The notes beneath the pieces are model-generated. The model worked only from the letters and a program-made list of their open reading frames with translations, was not told the DNA's origin and made no database searches. The translations under genes and the position numbers were made by a program. From positions 1 through 64,000 of the IMG/VR virus record IMGVR_UViG_3300034691_000040: 64,000 nt of DNA; one strand, 5' to 3'. This DNA comes from a virus. Position 1 is the stretch's first letter, and each line of letters begins with the position of its first letter. Below are positions 24,998-32,259 of this stretch, piece after piece.

Positions 24998-25546
24998 TTA
25001 CGGCGTGGTAGGCGGAGCGGCGTAAGTCAGGCCGTCCATTTCTGCGTCAGGGATCGCAGTGGCCAGATCGACGTCGTCAGCTTTCAGCGTCAGCGTGATG
25101 CTGCCGGTGTAGATCAGGGAGTCAGCCTTGACAACGACCTGTACAGGGTGGGTTTCGTTTACCGCACCGGTGAAGGTCGGCAGATCGCCGTCAGTGAAGT
25201 CATCGCCAGTCAGGGCAATGTTCAGGCGGGCATTCAGCTCTGGAATCAGGTCAGCGATCTTGGTGGCATCACCGATGCTGAACACCAGGTCGCGGCCGGT
25301 AGCCGACGCAATGAATGCAGCACCGATGTCAGTACCGAGGTGCATGCGGTTGTATCGGATGATGCGGGTGTTTTTGTAACCCGAACCTGCAACTGCAACG
25401 AGGGAAAGGCTGGTGTTTTTGCCACTAGGCTCAACTTCTGGCAGACCTGCCCATGCGAAGGTTGCCAGGGTGAAACCTGCGCCAGACTTGGCATTGACCA
25501 TATCCAGAATAATCTGTTTTGGCGCTTTGGTTAAATCGTTAGCCAT
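24998..25546 (-). CDS. virion-protein paralogue, short form, codon-optimised
   Basis: A 182-residue protein with a textbook copy of the unit: ILDMVNAKSGAGFTLATFAWAGLP, NTSLSLVAVAGSGYKNTRIIRYNRMHLGTDI, LIPELNARLNIALTGDDFTDGDLP, ADSLIYTGSITLTLK and the ending PDAEMDGLTYAAPPTTP. Codon choice is more G/C-ending than in the surrounding array, suggesting high abundance. A 15-bp hairpin follows it. Function within the particle unknown. Confidence 0.65.
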   Translation of the reverse strand: MANDLTKAPKQIILDMVNAKSGAGFTLATFAWAGLPEVEPSGKNTSLSLVAVAGSGYKNTRIIRYNRMHLGTDIGAAFIASATGRDLVFSIGDATKIADLIPELNARLNIALTGDDFTDGDLPTFTGAVNETHPVQVVVKADSLIYTGSITLTLKADDVDLATAIPDAEMDGLTYAAPPTTP

Positions 25547-25625
25547 GAAAAGAACTCCAAGGGTGTAGTGGGACTATGGTCGAATACTGACACATAGAAT
25601 TGAAGACTATTTGTGCGATTGCCGC

Positions 25626-26159
25626 CTACACCGGAGGGGGTGCGTACGTCAAACCATCCATCTGCACATCCGGAATAGCAAAATAAAGATCGTTGCTATC
25701 ACGGATCAATTTTACAAGCAATGTGTCCTTATAGACCAACGATGCAGGTAACACTTGAATCAAGACATCCACCCCACCTTCATCATCCTGGATCTCGGGG
25801 AGGTTAAAGTCAATGATGCGGTCGGCAGTCAACTTTATCTGTAACCGCTCATTTAACTCTGGGAGCAGGTCGCTGATGAATTGCTTGCCGAACGGATCAA
25901 ACGTTAAATCGGTAACCCCGGCTTCTACAAACTTATTCAGGGGTACCCGGTTGTAGTAAAACGTTTGGCTACCGCGGTACTGATAGCCGGGTCTTGCAGT
26001 TGCTACGATCATGGTGTTACGGTTAATGTCCACAGTCGGCGTAAAGACCTGAGGGTTACCGAAACTTACCATTAAAGGATATAAACTTTTATTGCTGTTG
26101 TCGCGGCGGATCAGATCGATCAATACATCAATCTCATCGCGAGTATAATCAGTAGCCAT
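25626..26159 (-). CDS. virion-protein paralogue, short form
   Basis: A 177-residue protein. Landmarks: VLIDLIRRDNSN, NTMIVATARPGYQYRGSQTFYYNRVPLNKFV, LLPELNERLQIKLTADRIIDFNLP, PASLVYKDTLLVKLI, PDVQMDGLTYAPPPV. Very similar in layout and ending to the gene at 24998. Second gene of the minus-strand array in transcription order. Confidence 0.65.
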   Translation of the reverse strand: MATDYTRDEIDVLIDLIRRDNSNKSLYPLMVSFGNPQVFTPTVDINRNTMIVATARPGYQYRGSQTFYYNRVPLNKFVEAGVTDLTFDPFGKQFISDLLPELNERLQIKLTADRIIDFNLPEIQDDEGGVDVLIQVLPASLVYKDTLLVKLIRDSNDLYFAIPDVQMDGLTYAPPPV

Positions 26160-26184
26160 GACTTACGATCTCGTGAGGTGGGGA

Positions 26185-26673
26185 TCAATCCAATCCGTTA
26201 AGGACATTATTAGGGAACGCTACTGACAACTCCTCTATCGTTATTTCAGCGATAGATACAACCAGCTCACCCGTCCAAATTAAAGAATTACCAACCACCT
26301 TAATGGTAAAGAGGTCATCCTTAAATGTAAGTGATTCTATTTCACTGGCATGGATCACAAAGTTGTATTTGTTCTTCAGGGCAATCAGCAGACCAGCGCC
26401 GTTCCACGACTCCACCTGAACGCTAGGTAGCGTAATGCCGATATCTGCAAACGCTTGTTGCATATCCAAGCGGGTGTAATAGTAGACGTAACTGCCTTCA
26501 ACAAACTGAGTGTCGGCTGTGACGCCAACCATGGTGTTAGTGCCGCCTTCAAAATCCCCAGCCGTAGGGTCAGTGAACGTTAAGTCTTTTGCAGTCAACG
26601 TTACATTGAATTCGTCCAGGTAGCTCTGGTTTGTCGACACGATTAAATCGGTCAACATTTGCTTGTTGGTCAT
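26185..26673 (-). CDS. virion-protein paralogue, short form (first of array)
   Basis: A 162-residue protein from the ATG at 26673; an upstream GTG at 26739 would add 22 residues but overlaps the conserved promoter-like motif. Landmarks: LTDLIVSTNQS, VTADTQFVEGSYVYYYTRLDMQQAF, LLIALKNKYNFVIHASEI, GNSLIWTGELVVSI, NNVLNGLD. The ribosome site is weak. It is transcribed away from the plus-strand operon starting at 26788. Confidence 0.55.
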   Translation of the reverse strand: MTNKQMLTDLIVSTNQSYLDEFNVTLTAKDLTFTDPTAGDFEGGTNTMVGVTADTQFVEGSYVYYYTRLDMQQAFADIGITLPSVQVESWNGAGLLIALKNKYNFVIHASEIESLTFKDDLFTIKVVGNSLIWTGELVVSIAEITIEELSVAFPNNVLNGLD

Positions 26674-26720
26674 CGGGTTGTACCTGGGGAAGTTATCGAG
26701 TACATAAAAGAGCAGCATAC

Positions 26721-26747
26721 TTAACTTTTTTACAGTCACACATCACG
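26721..26747 (+). promoter_or_regulatory. conserved 27-base motif, copy B
   Basis: 26 of 27 bases match copy A at 9854-9880; the single change is TTTATAG to TTTACAG. It ends exactly 40 bases before the ATG at 26788. It lies between divergent units and probably drives the plus-strand operon from 26788. Confidence 0.6.
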
Positions 26748-26787
26748 TACTTGAACAAACTCACCTTATCCTTAGGAGGATTGGCAG

Positions 26788-27225
26788 ATGGTTAGCTTAC
26801 AGTTTACCAAATCCCTTGAAGCATTTAAAAACGTTGCGGCTATGACCAAGGCGTTTAGTAACATGGGACCTGTGTTGCGTAGAGAAGCGATTCTGTACGC
26901 GCAGCAATATTCGGAAAAAGTCGAAGTCGGGCGCAAGTGGGCTTGGACTGGCGAAAAGGGTACCAGTGTCATGGTCGGCGGTATCGAAGGACATGTACTC
27001 TTCGACAGTTCACTGAATGTCAAGATCTGCGATAACTATAAATCAACAGCGATTTATAAGCAGAAGCCGGACTTGCTGATCAATCTCTTGGAGTATGCCT
27101 TTTACGAAGGCTATCCAATGTTTGCCCTGATTGAAGCATTGGACAAACAAGTCCAGTGTCACGAACAAAATATCGATGGGTTTGTAAAGATCCACGAATC
27201 CCTCGTACGTTTACAATTGAGCTAA
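26788..27225 (+). CDS. hypothetical protein, 145 aa
   Basis: Function not recognised. AGGAGG precedes the ATG. Helical at both ends; the centre looks like beta strands (GTSVMVGGIEGHVLFDSSLNVKI). First gene of a plus-strand run of at least five genes (26788-28916) behind conserved motif B. Confidence 0.65.
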   Translation: MVSLQFTKSLEAFKNVAAMTKAFSNMGPVLRREAILYAQQYSEKVEVGRKWAWTGEKGTSVMVGGIEGHVLFDSSLNVKICDNYKSTAIYKQKPDLLINLLEYAFYEGYPMFALIEALDKQVQCHEQNIDGFVKIHESLVRLQLS

Positions 27226-27236
27226 TGGAGCCTATC

Positions 27237-27593
27237 ATGACTCACGTCAACATCACCGTAGATAATAACGACCTGGTTGTATACCTGGATAAAGATAAAC
27301 GTCCGGCCGGTATGCCAAAGGTCGGCACAGTGCCGCTGACTATTAAACCAGGCTCTGTGCGGGAACTGGTACAGGTCAGCGGCTTCATCCGCGTGTACGA
27401 CGATAAGCGCAGCCGCGCTGAGTTCGAGCAAGAACTGCGTCAACAGATCGAACGCCCAGGTGTGTTGCTTCAACTGTTTGGTGAACTGGGCGATAATCCA
27501 AGCACCAACAAGATGAATCCATCCATCCATACCCGTAAACAATCCGGTTGGCTGCGTCCAGGCGAGACGCCTAAATCTACAGCAAAGCAATAA
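27237..27593 (+). CDS. hypothetical protein, 118 aa
   Basis: Function not recognised. It starts at the ATG at 27237, which follows TGGAG just after the previous stop. The N-terminal half looks beta-rich (THVNITVDNNDLVVYLDKDKR), the rest helical and then polar with a Lys/Ser/Thr-rich tail. Confidence 0.6.
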   Translation: MTHVNITVDNNDLVVYLDKDKRPAGMPKVGTVPLTIKPGSVRELVQVSGFIRVYDDKRSRAEFEQELRQQIERPGVLLQLFGELGDNPSTNKMNPSIHTRKQSGWLRPGETPKSTAKQ

Positions 27594-27626
27594 CCCCCGT
27601 AACACCAACGTCCTTTGGAGGACCCA

Positions 27627-27974
27627 ATGAGCAAAGCTGCAGAGTCAAGATTGAAGAAGGCGGTATCCGAACTCAATTCGGATCTCGATATGTTAGCCAA
27701 GGTTTTGGGTTACCGCTGCCCTCTGTACGACATGATCACCACTCGTGATCGTGACTTTTTGAAAGTCAAAGTTGTAGTGGATGGTAAGCTTGCCACTATC
27801 CACTACACTTGGGAAAAGGAAGGGTTTGGTACCAATGCTCATTATCTGATTGACGAAGTCAGGCGATTTACATTCGAGCGGTTCTGTGAGACGCTCTACG
27901 GCGATGTAGTTAAAAATACAGCCTGCCGTTCAGCCCATCAGGGAATAAGTATTGACGCTGATTTCAGCAAATAA
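27627..27974 (+). CDS. hypothetical protein, 115 aa
   Basis: Function not recognised. The ATG at 27627 lies 6 bases after TTGGAGGA. It has a helical N-terminus (ESRLKKAVSELNSDLDMLAKVL) followed by strands and a helix. Third gene of the 26788 operon. Confidence 0.6.
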   Translation: MSKAAESRLKKAVSELNSDLDMLAKVLGYRCPLYDMITTRDRDFLKVKVVVDGKLATIHYTWEKEGFGTNAHYLIDEVRRFTFERFCETLYGDVVKNTACRSAHQGISIDADFSK

Positions 27975-28000
27975 AATAACTGTCCTAAGGGGGACTTATA

Positions 28001-28570
28001 ATGCGTATCATCAAACTCGAAAAGAAACCTGGTCAGTCGCAACGTCTGGTCGTCAGCGAAAACGGCAGCAGTCTGGTTCTGACTCTGCCATGCGGTGTTA
28101 GCTTTAACGAAGAAAGCGGTCGCTTCAATACCTGGATCATCAACGAAGATACCAAGGGTTGGAGAAATAAAAGCTGGTCGTCTAAAAAGCACGGTGCTGT
28201 AACAGCGTTTGAAAGTGCGGTGGAAGCCCGTGAAGATTCACTCGATTTCCTGCTTAACCGCCGCCTGCTGCCTCGTATCCGTAAAGAGTACGAGTACCGT
28301 GAGATCAACGGTCTCATCATCGTCCGCGATCCGTTGGAGAAGAAGAACCGTTACTTCTCTTCACTTAAAGCTGCGGTCGAGTTCAACACGACGATCACCA
28401 AACAGTGGATTGATACGTACCTGTTTGATAAGGCATCGATGATCCAGCACCAGAACGGTAAACAGTTCCGGCGGCTGGCGCTTTTGGATAAGGGTATCTT
28501 TGAAGAACACTACATCAAACCCGTTATTGCCAATACCATGCTGCAAGACATCTCGGAGACTCGTCACTGA
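28001..28570 (+). CDS. hypothetical protein, 189 aa
   Basis: Function not recognised. AAGGGGG lies before the ATG. The protein is basic and mixed alpha/beta, with KNRYFSSLKAAVEFNTTITKQWIDTYL in the middle, a spacing reminiscent of NUMOD-type or other small DNA-binding helices, though not convincing. Its stop overlaps the start of the next, very small gene (TGATG). Confidence 0.6.
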   Translation: MRIIKLEKKPGQSQRLVVSENGSSLVLTLPCGVSFNEESGRFNTWIINEDTKGWRNKSWSSKKHGAVTAFESAVEAREDSLDFLLNRRLLPRIRKEYEYREINGLIIVRDPLEKKNRYFSSLKAAVEFNTTITKQWIDTYLFDKASMIQHQNGKQFRRLALLDKGIFEEHYIKPVIANTMLQDISETRH

Positions 28571-28716
28571 TGCTACCGACAAACGAGGAACTCGATAAGC
28601 GCGCCCGTGATCGTGAGTCACAGGAAATCATTAACAAAACTATCTTCTGCCTAAAGCTGATTTCACTCTCTGGCGTTGTAGTGCTGATCATTCAAATAGT
28701 CAAGGAGTTTATCTAA
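28570..28716 (+). CDS. 48-residue single-pass membrane protein
   Basis: A tiny gene overlapped at both ends: its ATG overlaps the previous TGA, and its TAA overlaps the next ATG. Residues 1-22 are charged (NEELDKRARDRESQEIINK); residues 27-44 are a clear membrane helix (CLKLISLSGVVVLIIQIV). An ACGAGGAACTCG segment lies just inside the gene. The double overlap implies translational coupling of three genes. Confidence 0.55.
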   Translation: MLPTNEELDKRARDRESQEIINKTIFCLKLISLSGVVVLIIQIVKEFI

Positions 28717-28916
28717 TGGCCCGGCGTAAAGAACCCATTGATATCTTTCTTTGGATATTGACGGCGCTGTTTGTGATCCTGTTGAACATCACAGTGGCTT
28801 TTAATAGACCGTCTCAGGAAGAGCTTGCGTGCGCGTCTAACGCGAGCCGCACCAGTGCCCTGCTCCTTGCCTCACCTCAGGTCGCAAACCACAAGTACCG
28901 CTGCTACACGCGCTAA
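28716..28916 (+). CDS. small membrane protein, 66 aa
   Basis: The start overlaps the stop of the 48-residue gene (TAATG), with AAGGAG upstream. Residues 9-28 are a membrane helix (IFLWILTALFVILLNITVAF) after a basic start (ARRKEP), so the N-terminus should stay in the cytoplasm. The outer part is short with two Cys. The tandem tiny-membrane-protein arrangement, with overlapping frames, recalls spanin or toxin-like pairs, but no motif proves it. Confidence 0.55.
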   Translation: MARRKEPIDIFLWILTALFVILLNITVAFNRPSQEELACASNASRTSALLLASPQVANHKYRCYTR

Positions 28917-28920
28917 CAGA

Positions 28921-28964
28921 CATATAGCCAGGGCACAACGCCCTGGCTATATGCTTTCTTTTTA
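28921..28964 (+). terminator. terminator, CATA/TATG type
   Basis: A perfect 14-bp stem (28921-28934 with 28940-28953) starting CATA and ending TATG, then CTTTCTTTTT. It ends the operon from 26788. Confidence 0.88.
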
Positions 28965-28984
28965 TATTCCTAGGGGAATTGACA

Positions 28985-29506
28985 ATGGAACGTGTTACTA
29001 AAACCTTGTACGGCTATACTTTGCTGAAAGTACCCGAAGGTGAATTCAGTGAAGCGTTTTACGAATATCTACTAAAAGAACATTACGGGCTCCGTAGCCG
29101 TGTTAACTTTCTTATTGAACACAAGAAAGATGGTCGTGTTGCATTTAGCAGCGCCATTGAAACCACCGTACGTAACATGCTGCAACGGTTCAGTCGCGGC
29201 CAGACTGTGAAGTGTGTTCAGACTCTATTCCCAACGGCAAGGCGGTTTCACAATAACGTCAACGTTTGGGCTGTGATTGAAGAACCGCCACACAATGTCT
29301 TAACGTTGGAGATCCTCACGCTGGGTAAGTGGTTTGATAAAACCGCCGAGAAGCACAAATGTAAGCGTCTAGCCGAAAGACATGTTCGGGCCGAGCCGCA
29401 TGGCTACCATGCGGTAACTCGGTTCCTAAAAGACGCTGTAAAGACACGTCCAGATCTGATTGACTTTATCAATCAGCACTCAGGTAAGTGGCAAGTTCAA
29501 ATTTAA
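28985..29506 (+). CDS. hypothetical protein, 173 aa
   Basis: Function not recognised. The ATG at 28985 follows AGGGGA. Basic overall (many Arg, Lys and His), mixed alpha/beta. It opens a second plus-strand run of five genes (28985-31981), each preceded by a TAAGGAG-type ribosome site right after the previous stop. Confidence 0.6.
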   Translation: MERVTKTLYGYTLLKVPEGEFSEAFYEYLLKEHYGLRSRVNFLIEHKKDGRVAFSSAIETTVRNMLQRFSRGQTVKCVQTLFPTARRFHNNVNVWAVIEEPPHNVLTLEILTLGKWFDKTAEKHKCKRLAERHVRAEPHGYHAVTRFLKDAVKTRPDLIDFINQHSGKWQVQI

Positions 29507-29525
29507 CTGTCCTAAGGAGGACTAC

Positions 29526-29903
29526 ATGAACGTATTTGACAAAGCTCTGAAATCATTTAACACTCGGGCAGTGTTGCAGAAAGCGGCATTAGGTAAGCTT
29601 GAAGGTAGTTGGGTAAATATAGCTGGTCAGAACGTACTACCTCCGGTGTCATGGGACGTTGTCGTAGGTCCCGGCATTGCGTTGACGTATGACGATGCGT
29701 TCAGAATATTGCACGTTCACCTCTTCGTTAAATTGAAGAATGATGGTCATGGGCACATTGGACTGATCTCCGGCCGGACCGATCCGCGATACCACAGCCG
29801 GTCTCTCAGAAAACTTGTCGCTCCGTATATCCAGGAGTTACTGGTTGAGTGCGCTGATCAACTCGCCCCTTACTTCGGCGAAAAATTTAATACCACGTTC
29901 TAA
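29526..29903 (+). CDS. hypothetical protein with VFDKALKSFN leader, 125 aa
   Basis: Starts MNVFDKALKSFNTR at 29526 after CTAAGGAGG. The first 12 residues are nearly the same as those of the next gene (MKVFDKALKSFNQK), at both DNA and protein level. The remainder is basic and looks like a small alpha/beta domain. Function unknown. The shared leader suggests duplication, a common sorting signal or a common partner. Confidence 0.6.
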   Translation: MNVFDKALKSFNTRAVLQKAALGKLEGSWVNIAGQNVLPPVSWDVVVGPGIALTYDDAFRILHVHLFVKLKNDGHGHIGLISGRTDPRYHSRSLRKLVAPYIQELLVECADQLAPYFGEKFNTTF

Positions 29904-29913
29904 GGAGAACATA

Positions 29914-31470
29914 ATGAAAGTATTTGATAAAGCTTTGAAGTCGTTCAACCAGAAAGCGCTTCTTCCAACTTACCGTCTGCGCAACCAAGCACTCCTCACG
30001 GTCTTCGCTCAGGAAATCAAAGATCTCCAAAGCAAGAAAGGTATTGTTCGCAAACCTTTAAGGCATCATAGCCCGTTACAACCAGCCGATCATGAGCCGG
30101 TGGCCATTCAACCGGCCATTGCGCCGATGACCCTCGGTGGTTTACTTGAGGCGTCTGCGGCGTTTCCTGTATCGGCAGCGCGGCAAGAGATGTTTGAAGG
30201 TCACCGCAAGCCCTTCGATCGTTCTGAAGGGTGTCCTGCATTCTCCATGCCAGAGCCGTTGGTTGTCGTTGACGAAGCCCCGGCCGTTGAGAAGAACGTG
30301 CTGGAATACGCACAGCGTAAAGTCCAGTTGTACCTGGGGCAGCTCGGTAAGCATGTTGACATCTACGATCGCATCACAGCACAGACCCGCCTCCTGCCTG
30401 ATTCAACACTGACCGGCGATTTCCTGATCAATATTCAGATTGACGGAATAGTCGTCGACGACCTGGCAAGGCATTTTCGTCGTGGCCAAATCGGAGGTGT
30501 GGTCGGTAAGCGGATTCGGGCTTTTACAGCTTTGGTAGCGTATACCTTGGAAGAAGGCGGTTTCCGCTTTTCGAAGATCGAGCAATTGGTCAAAGAACTG
30601 AAGCCAATTGTCGTTGATGAAATTCCGCATTCCGCAGAGGAGGTTAAAAAACCATTTACCTTTGCTGATCTTGGCCGTCGGGCTCTTCGCCCCTTGAGTC
30701 ATGTCGAAGAACAGTTCGGCTGGATGACGGATGGTAGCGAAGTTCACCAAGCCATTTACGATGACTTGAAAGCTATCGGGGCTAGCGTCGGCTGGATTTG
30801 GAACGTTGATTTCCTTTACAGAATTGCGCCCTTTGGCGAGAGTGGGTATTTTGTAAAGGTCATGAGTCCGGTCAATCTGTGTAAGATGTCTGAGGAGATT
30901 TCTACTGTAGGCGATGAGCGGTTCAAACGCGATATGGTACACGATAAGCAAGTTGCATTTGCTTCTGTTCTTGTTCAAGCTTTGGATGGGAGTGTGTACT
31001 CTGCTAGAAAGATCCATCAGCTGGCGGAAGAGATGCGTAAAAAGGCCTTGGTGGAAAACCCAAAGGCTGAAGTGCATCTTGTAAGACCTACTGAAGTTGC
31101 CGTGTTATTGAAAGACATCATCGGCGGTAAATACCAAAGCTGTGATGTCTTCACCAACAAGGTCGTGTTTGACATTTACCCGTCGCAGTTTGCGGCCGAG
31201 CATACGAACCCGCTCACTATTCAAATATCTCTTCCGTACGTGGGGCTTTACACCCTGTTCAAAGAAGAGATGCTGAACGAGCTGGCGAGGTATCCCGGGG
31301 CGAACGCAGTGGTGGTTGAACAAATTAGTGCGCAAGACCCAACTGAGCATAATCGGCATGTCATCCACCTGATGGGTAGTTCGATCGAAAAGGTTCGCCA
31401 GATCGAAAAGCGGGTAACCGTCATCGACGCCGAGCTGTACGAATACATCACTCCCGCTACTTCGCTCTAA
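29914..31470 (+). CDS. hypothetical protein with VFDKALKSFN leader, 518 aa
   Basis: Starts at the ATG at 29914 after CTAAGGAG. After the shared leader comes a helical segment, a proline-rich low-complexity stretch (about residues 45-75), then a series of alpha/beta segments that may be repeated domains (two lines of the form strand-helix with FRRGQIGG and IEQLVKELKPIV). No enzyme motif recognised. Large size and central position in the operon suggest it is the functional core, with the 125-residue gene as a partner. Confidence 0.6.
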   Translation: MKVFDKALKSFNQKALLPTYRLRNQALLTVFAQEIKDLQSKKGIVRKPLRHHSPLQPADHEPVAIQPAIAPMTLGGLLEASAAFPVSAARQEMFEGHRKPFDRSEGCPAFSMPEPLVVVDEAPAVEKNVLEYAQRKVQLYLGQLGKHVDIYDRITAQTRLLPDSTLTGDFLINIQIDGIVVDDLARHFRRGQIGGVVGKRIRAFTALVAYTLEEGGFRFSKIEQLVKELKPIVVDEIPHSAEEVKKPFTFADLGRRALRPLSHVEEQFGWMTDGSEVHQAIYDDLKAIGASVGWIWNVDFLYRIAPFGESGYFVKVMSPVNLCKMSEEISTVGDERFKRDMVHDKQVAFASVLVQALDGSVYSARKIHQLAEEMRKKALVENPKAEVHLVRPTEVAVLLKDIIGGKYQSCDVFTNKVVFDIYPSQFAAEHTNPLTIQISLPYVGLYTLFKEEMLNELARYPGANAVVVEQISAQDPTEHNRHVIHLMGSSIEKVRQIEKRVTVIDAELYEYITPATSL

Positions 31471-31479
31471 GGAGAGCTC

Positions 31480-31677
31480 ATGGACAAGGTTTATACTGGC
31501 CGTAAAGAAATCGTCGAGGGTATTGTTGAACTCTTTGACCAGGGTTTGATGCACGAACAGATGTCCGACATCCTTGTCGTTCTTGAAGACGACCTGCAGG
31601 ATAAAGACACCATGCAAATCACTGATGATGGTGTCATCACTCTGCGTACTCGCGGTCTCAGCATCGGTACGTTCTAA
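31480..31677 (+). CDS. small acidic hypothetical protein, 65 aa
   Basis: Function not recognised. It follows the 518-residue gene by 9 bases with CTAAGGAGAG. The sequence is acidic and helical (EIVEGIVELFDQGLMHEQMSDILVVLEDDL), then ends in strands. Confidence 0.6.
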   Translation: MDKVYTGRKEIVEGIVELFDQGLMHEQMSDILVVLEDDLQDKDTMQITDDGVITLRTRGLSIGTF

Positions 31678-31690
31678 GGAGAACATATCG

Positions 31691-31981
31691 ATGAAAGAAA
31701 TCAAATCAATCGACTTGATAAACATTAAGGAGAAAGTGATCTATACCGACAGGGATTATTGGCCGTATGGAAATGCCTTCAACGTCACGCACTATCAAAT
31801 GCCGGCAGTATTCTTTAACAAATCTGATAGAGCTGTCGTGTTTGACAAAGAAGACATTCTGTACATGATCGCTTGCCTTGCTCCATTAGCGACCGCAATA
31901 GTTCCGCCTGAGGACATCGAGCGCGTAAGAGATAGGCTTCGAGGCAAAGACCTTCATTGGCTGTATAGTTTGATCGTCTAG
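31691..31981 (+). CDS. hypothetical protein, 96 aa
   Basis: Function not recognised. The ATG at 31691 follows CTAAGGAGA at the end of the preceding gene. Mixed polar sequence with a hydrophobic helix (ILYMIACLAPLATAIV). Last gene of the 28985 run; a strong terminator follows. Confidence 0.6.
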   Translation: MKEIKSIDLINIKEKVIYTDRDYWPYGNAFNVTHYQMPAVFFNKSDRAVVFDKEDILYMIACLAPLATAIVPPEDIERVRDRLRGKDLHWLYSLIV

Positions 31982-31994
31982 TTCATTAAAGCGA

Positions 31995-32040
31995 CATACA
32001 CCCCGGCCAATGGCCGGGGTGTATGCTACTTCTTTTTTTT
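31995..32040. terminator. bidirectional terminator, CATA/TATG type
   Basis: A perfect 15-bp inverted repeat (31995-32009 with 32011-32025) followed by TTCTTTTTTTT. It separates convergent units. Confidence 0.9.
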
Positions 32041-32041
32041 G

Positions 32042-32248
32042 TTACAAGGTGCCGTTATCGCGGGCGATGATGTCTTCCACCTCAACATTGATACCGAGGT
32101 TTGAAAGATACTCTACCGCTTCACGTTTGGCGTGCAGTTCAGAATGAAAGTTCTGACCCTGAAACAAAAGCTTTCCTTCATGAGCGAAGCTGTAATGTGG
32201 ACGCCCACTCCAACATCCGCCTACGTTTAACACATGCTCAGTCTTCAT
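32042..32248 (-). CDS. small hypothetical protein, 68 aa
   Basis: Function not recognised. It lies 11 bases downstream of the helicase gene on the same strand, with a GGGG-type site before the ATG. The sequence (PHYSFAHEGKLLFQGQNFHSELHAKREAVEYLSNLGI) suggests a small alpha/beta domain in which a Gly-containing strand pair is followed by a helix. Confidence 0.6.
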   Translation of the reverse strand: MKTEHVLNVGGCWSGRPHYSFAHEGKLLFQGQNFHSELHAKREAVEYLSNLGINVEVEDIIARDNGTL

Positions 32249-32259
32249 GGTAAACCCCC

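Noticed and set aside
14397-26673. CRISPR-like or direct DNA repeats in the structural array
   Set aside because: The repetition is at protein level only; no short, evenly spaced identical DNA repeats were seen.
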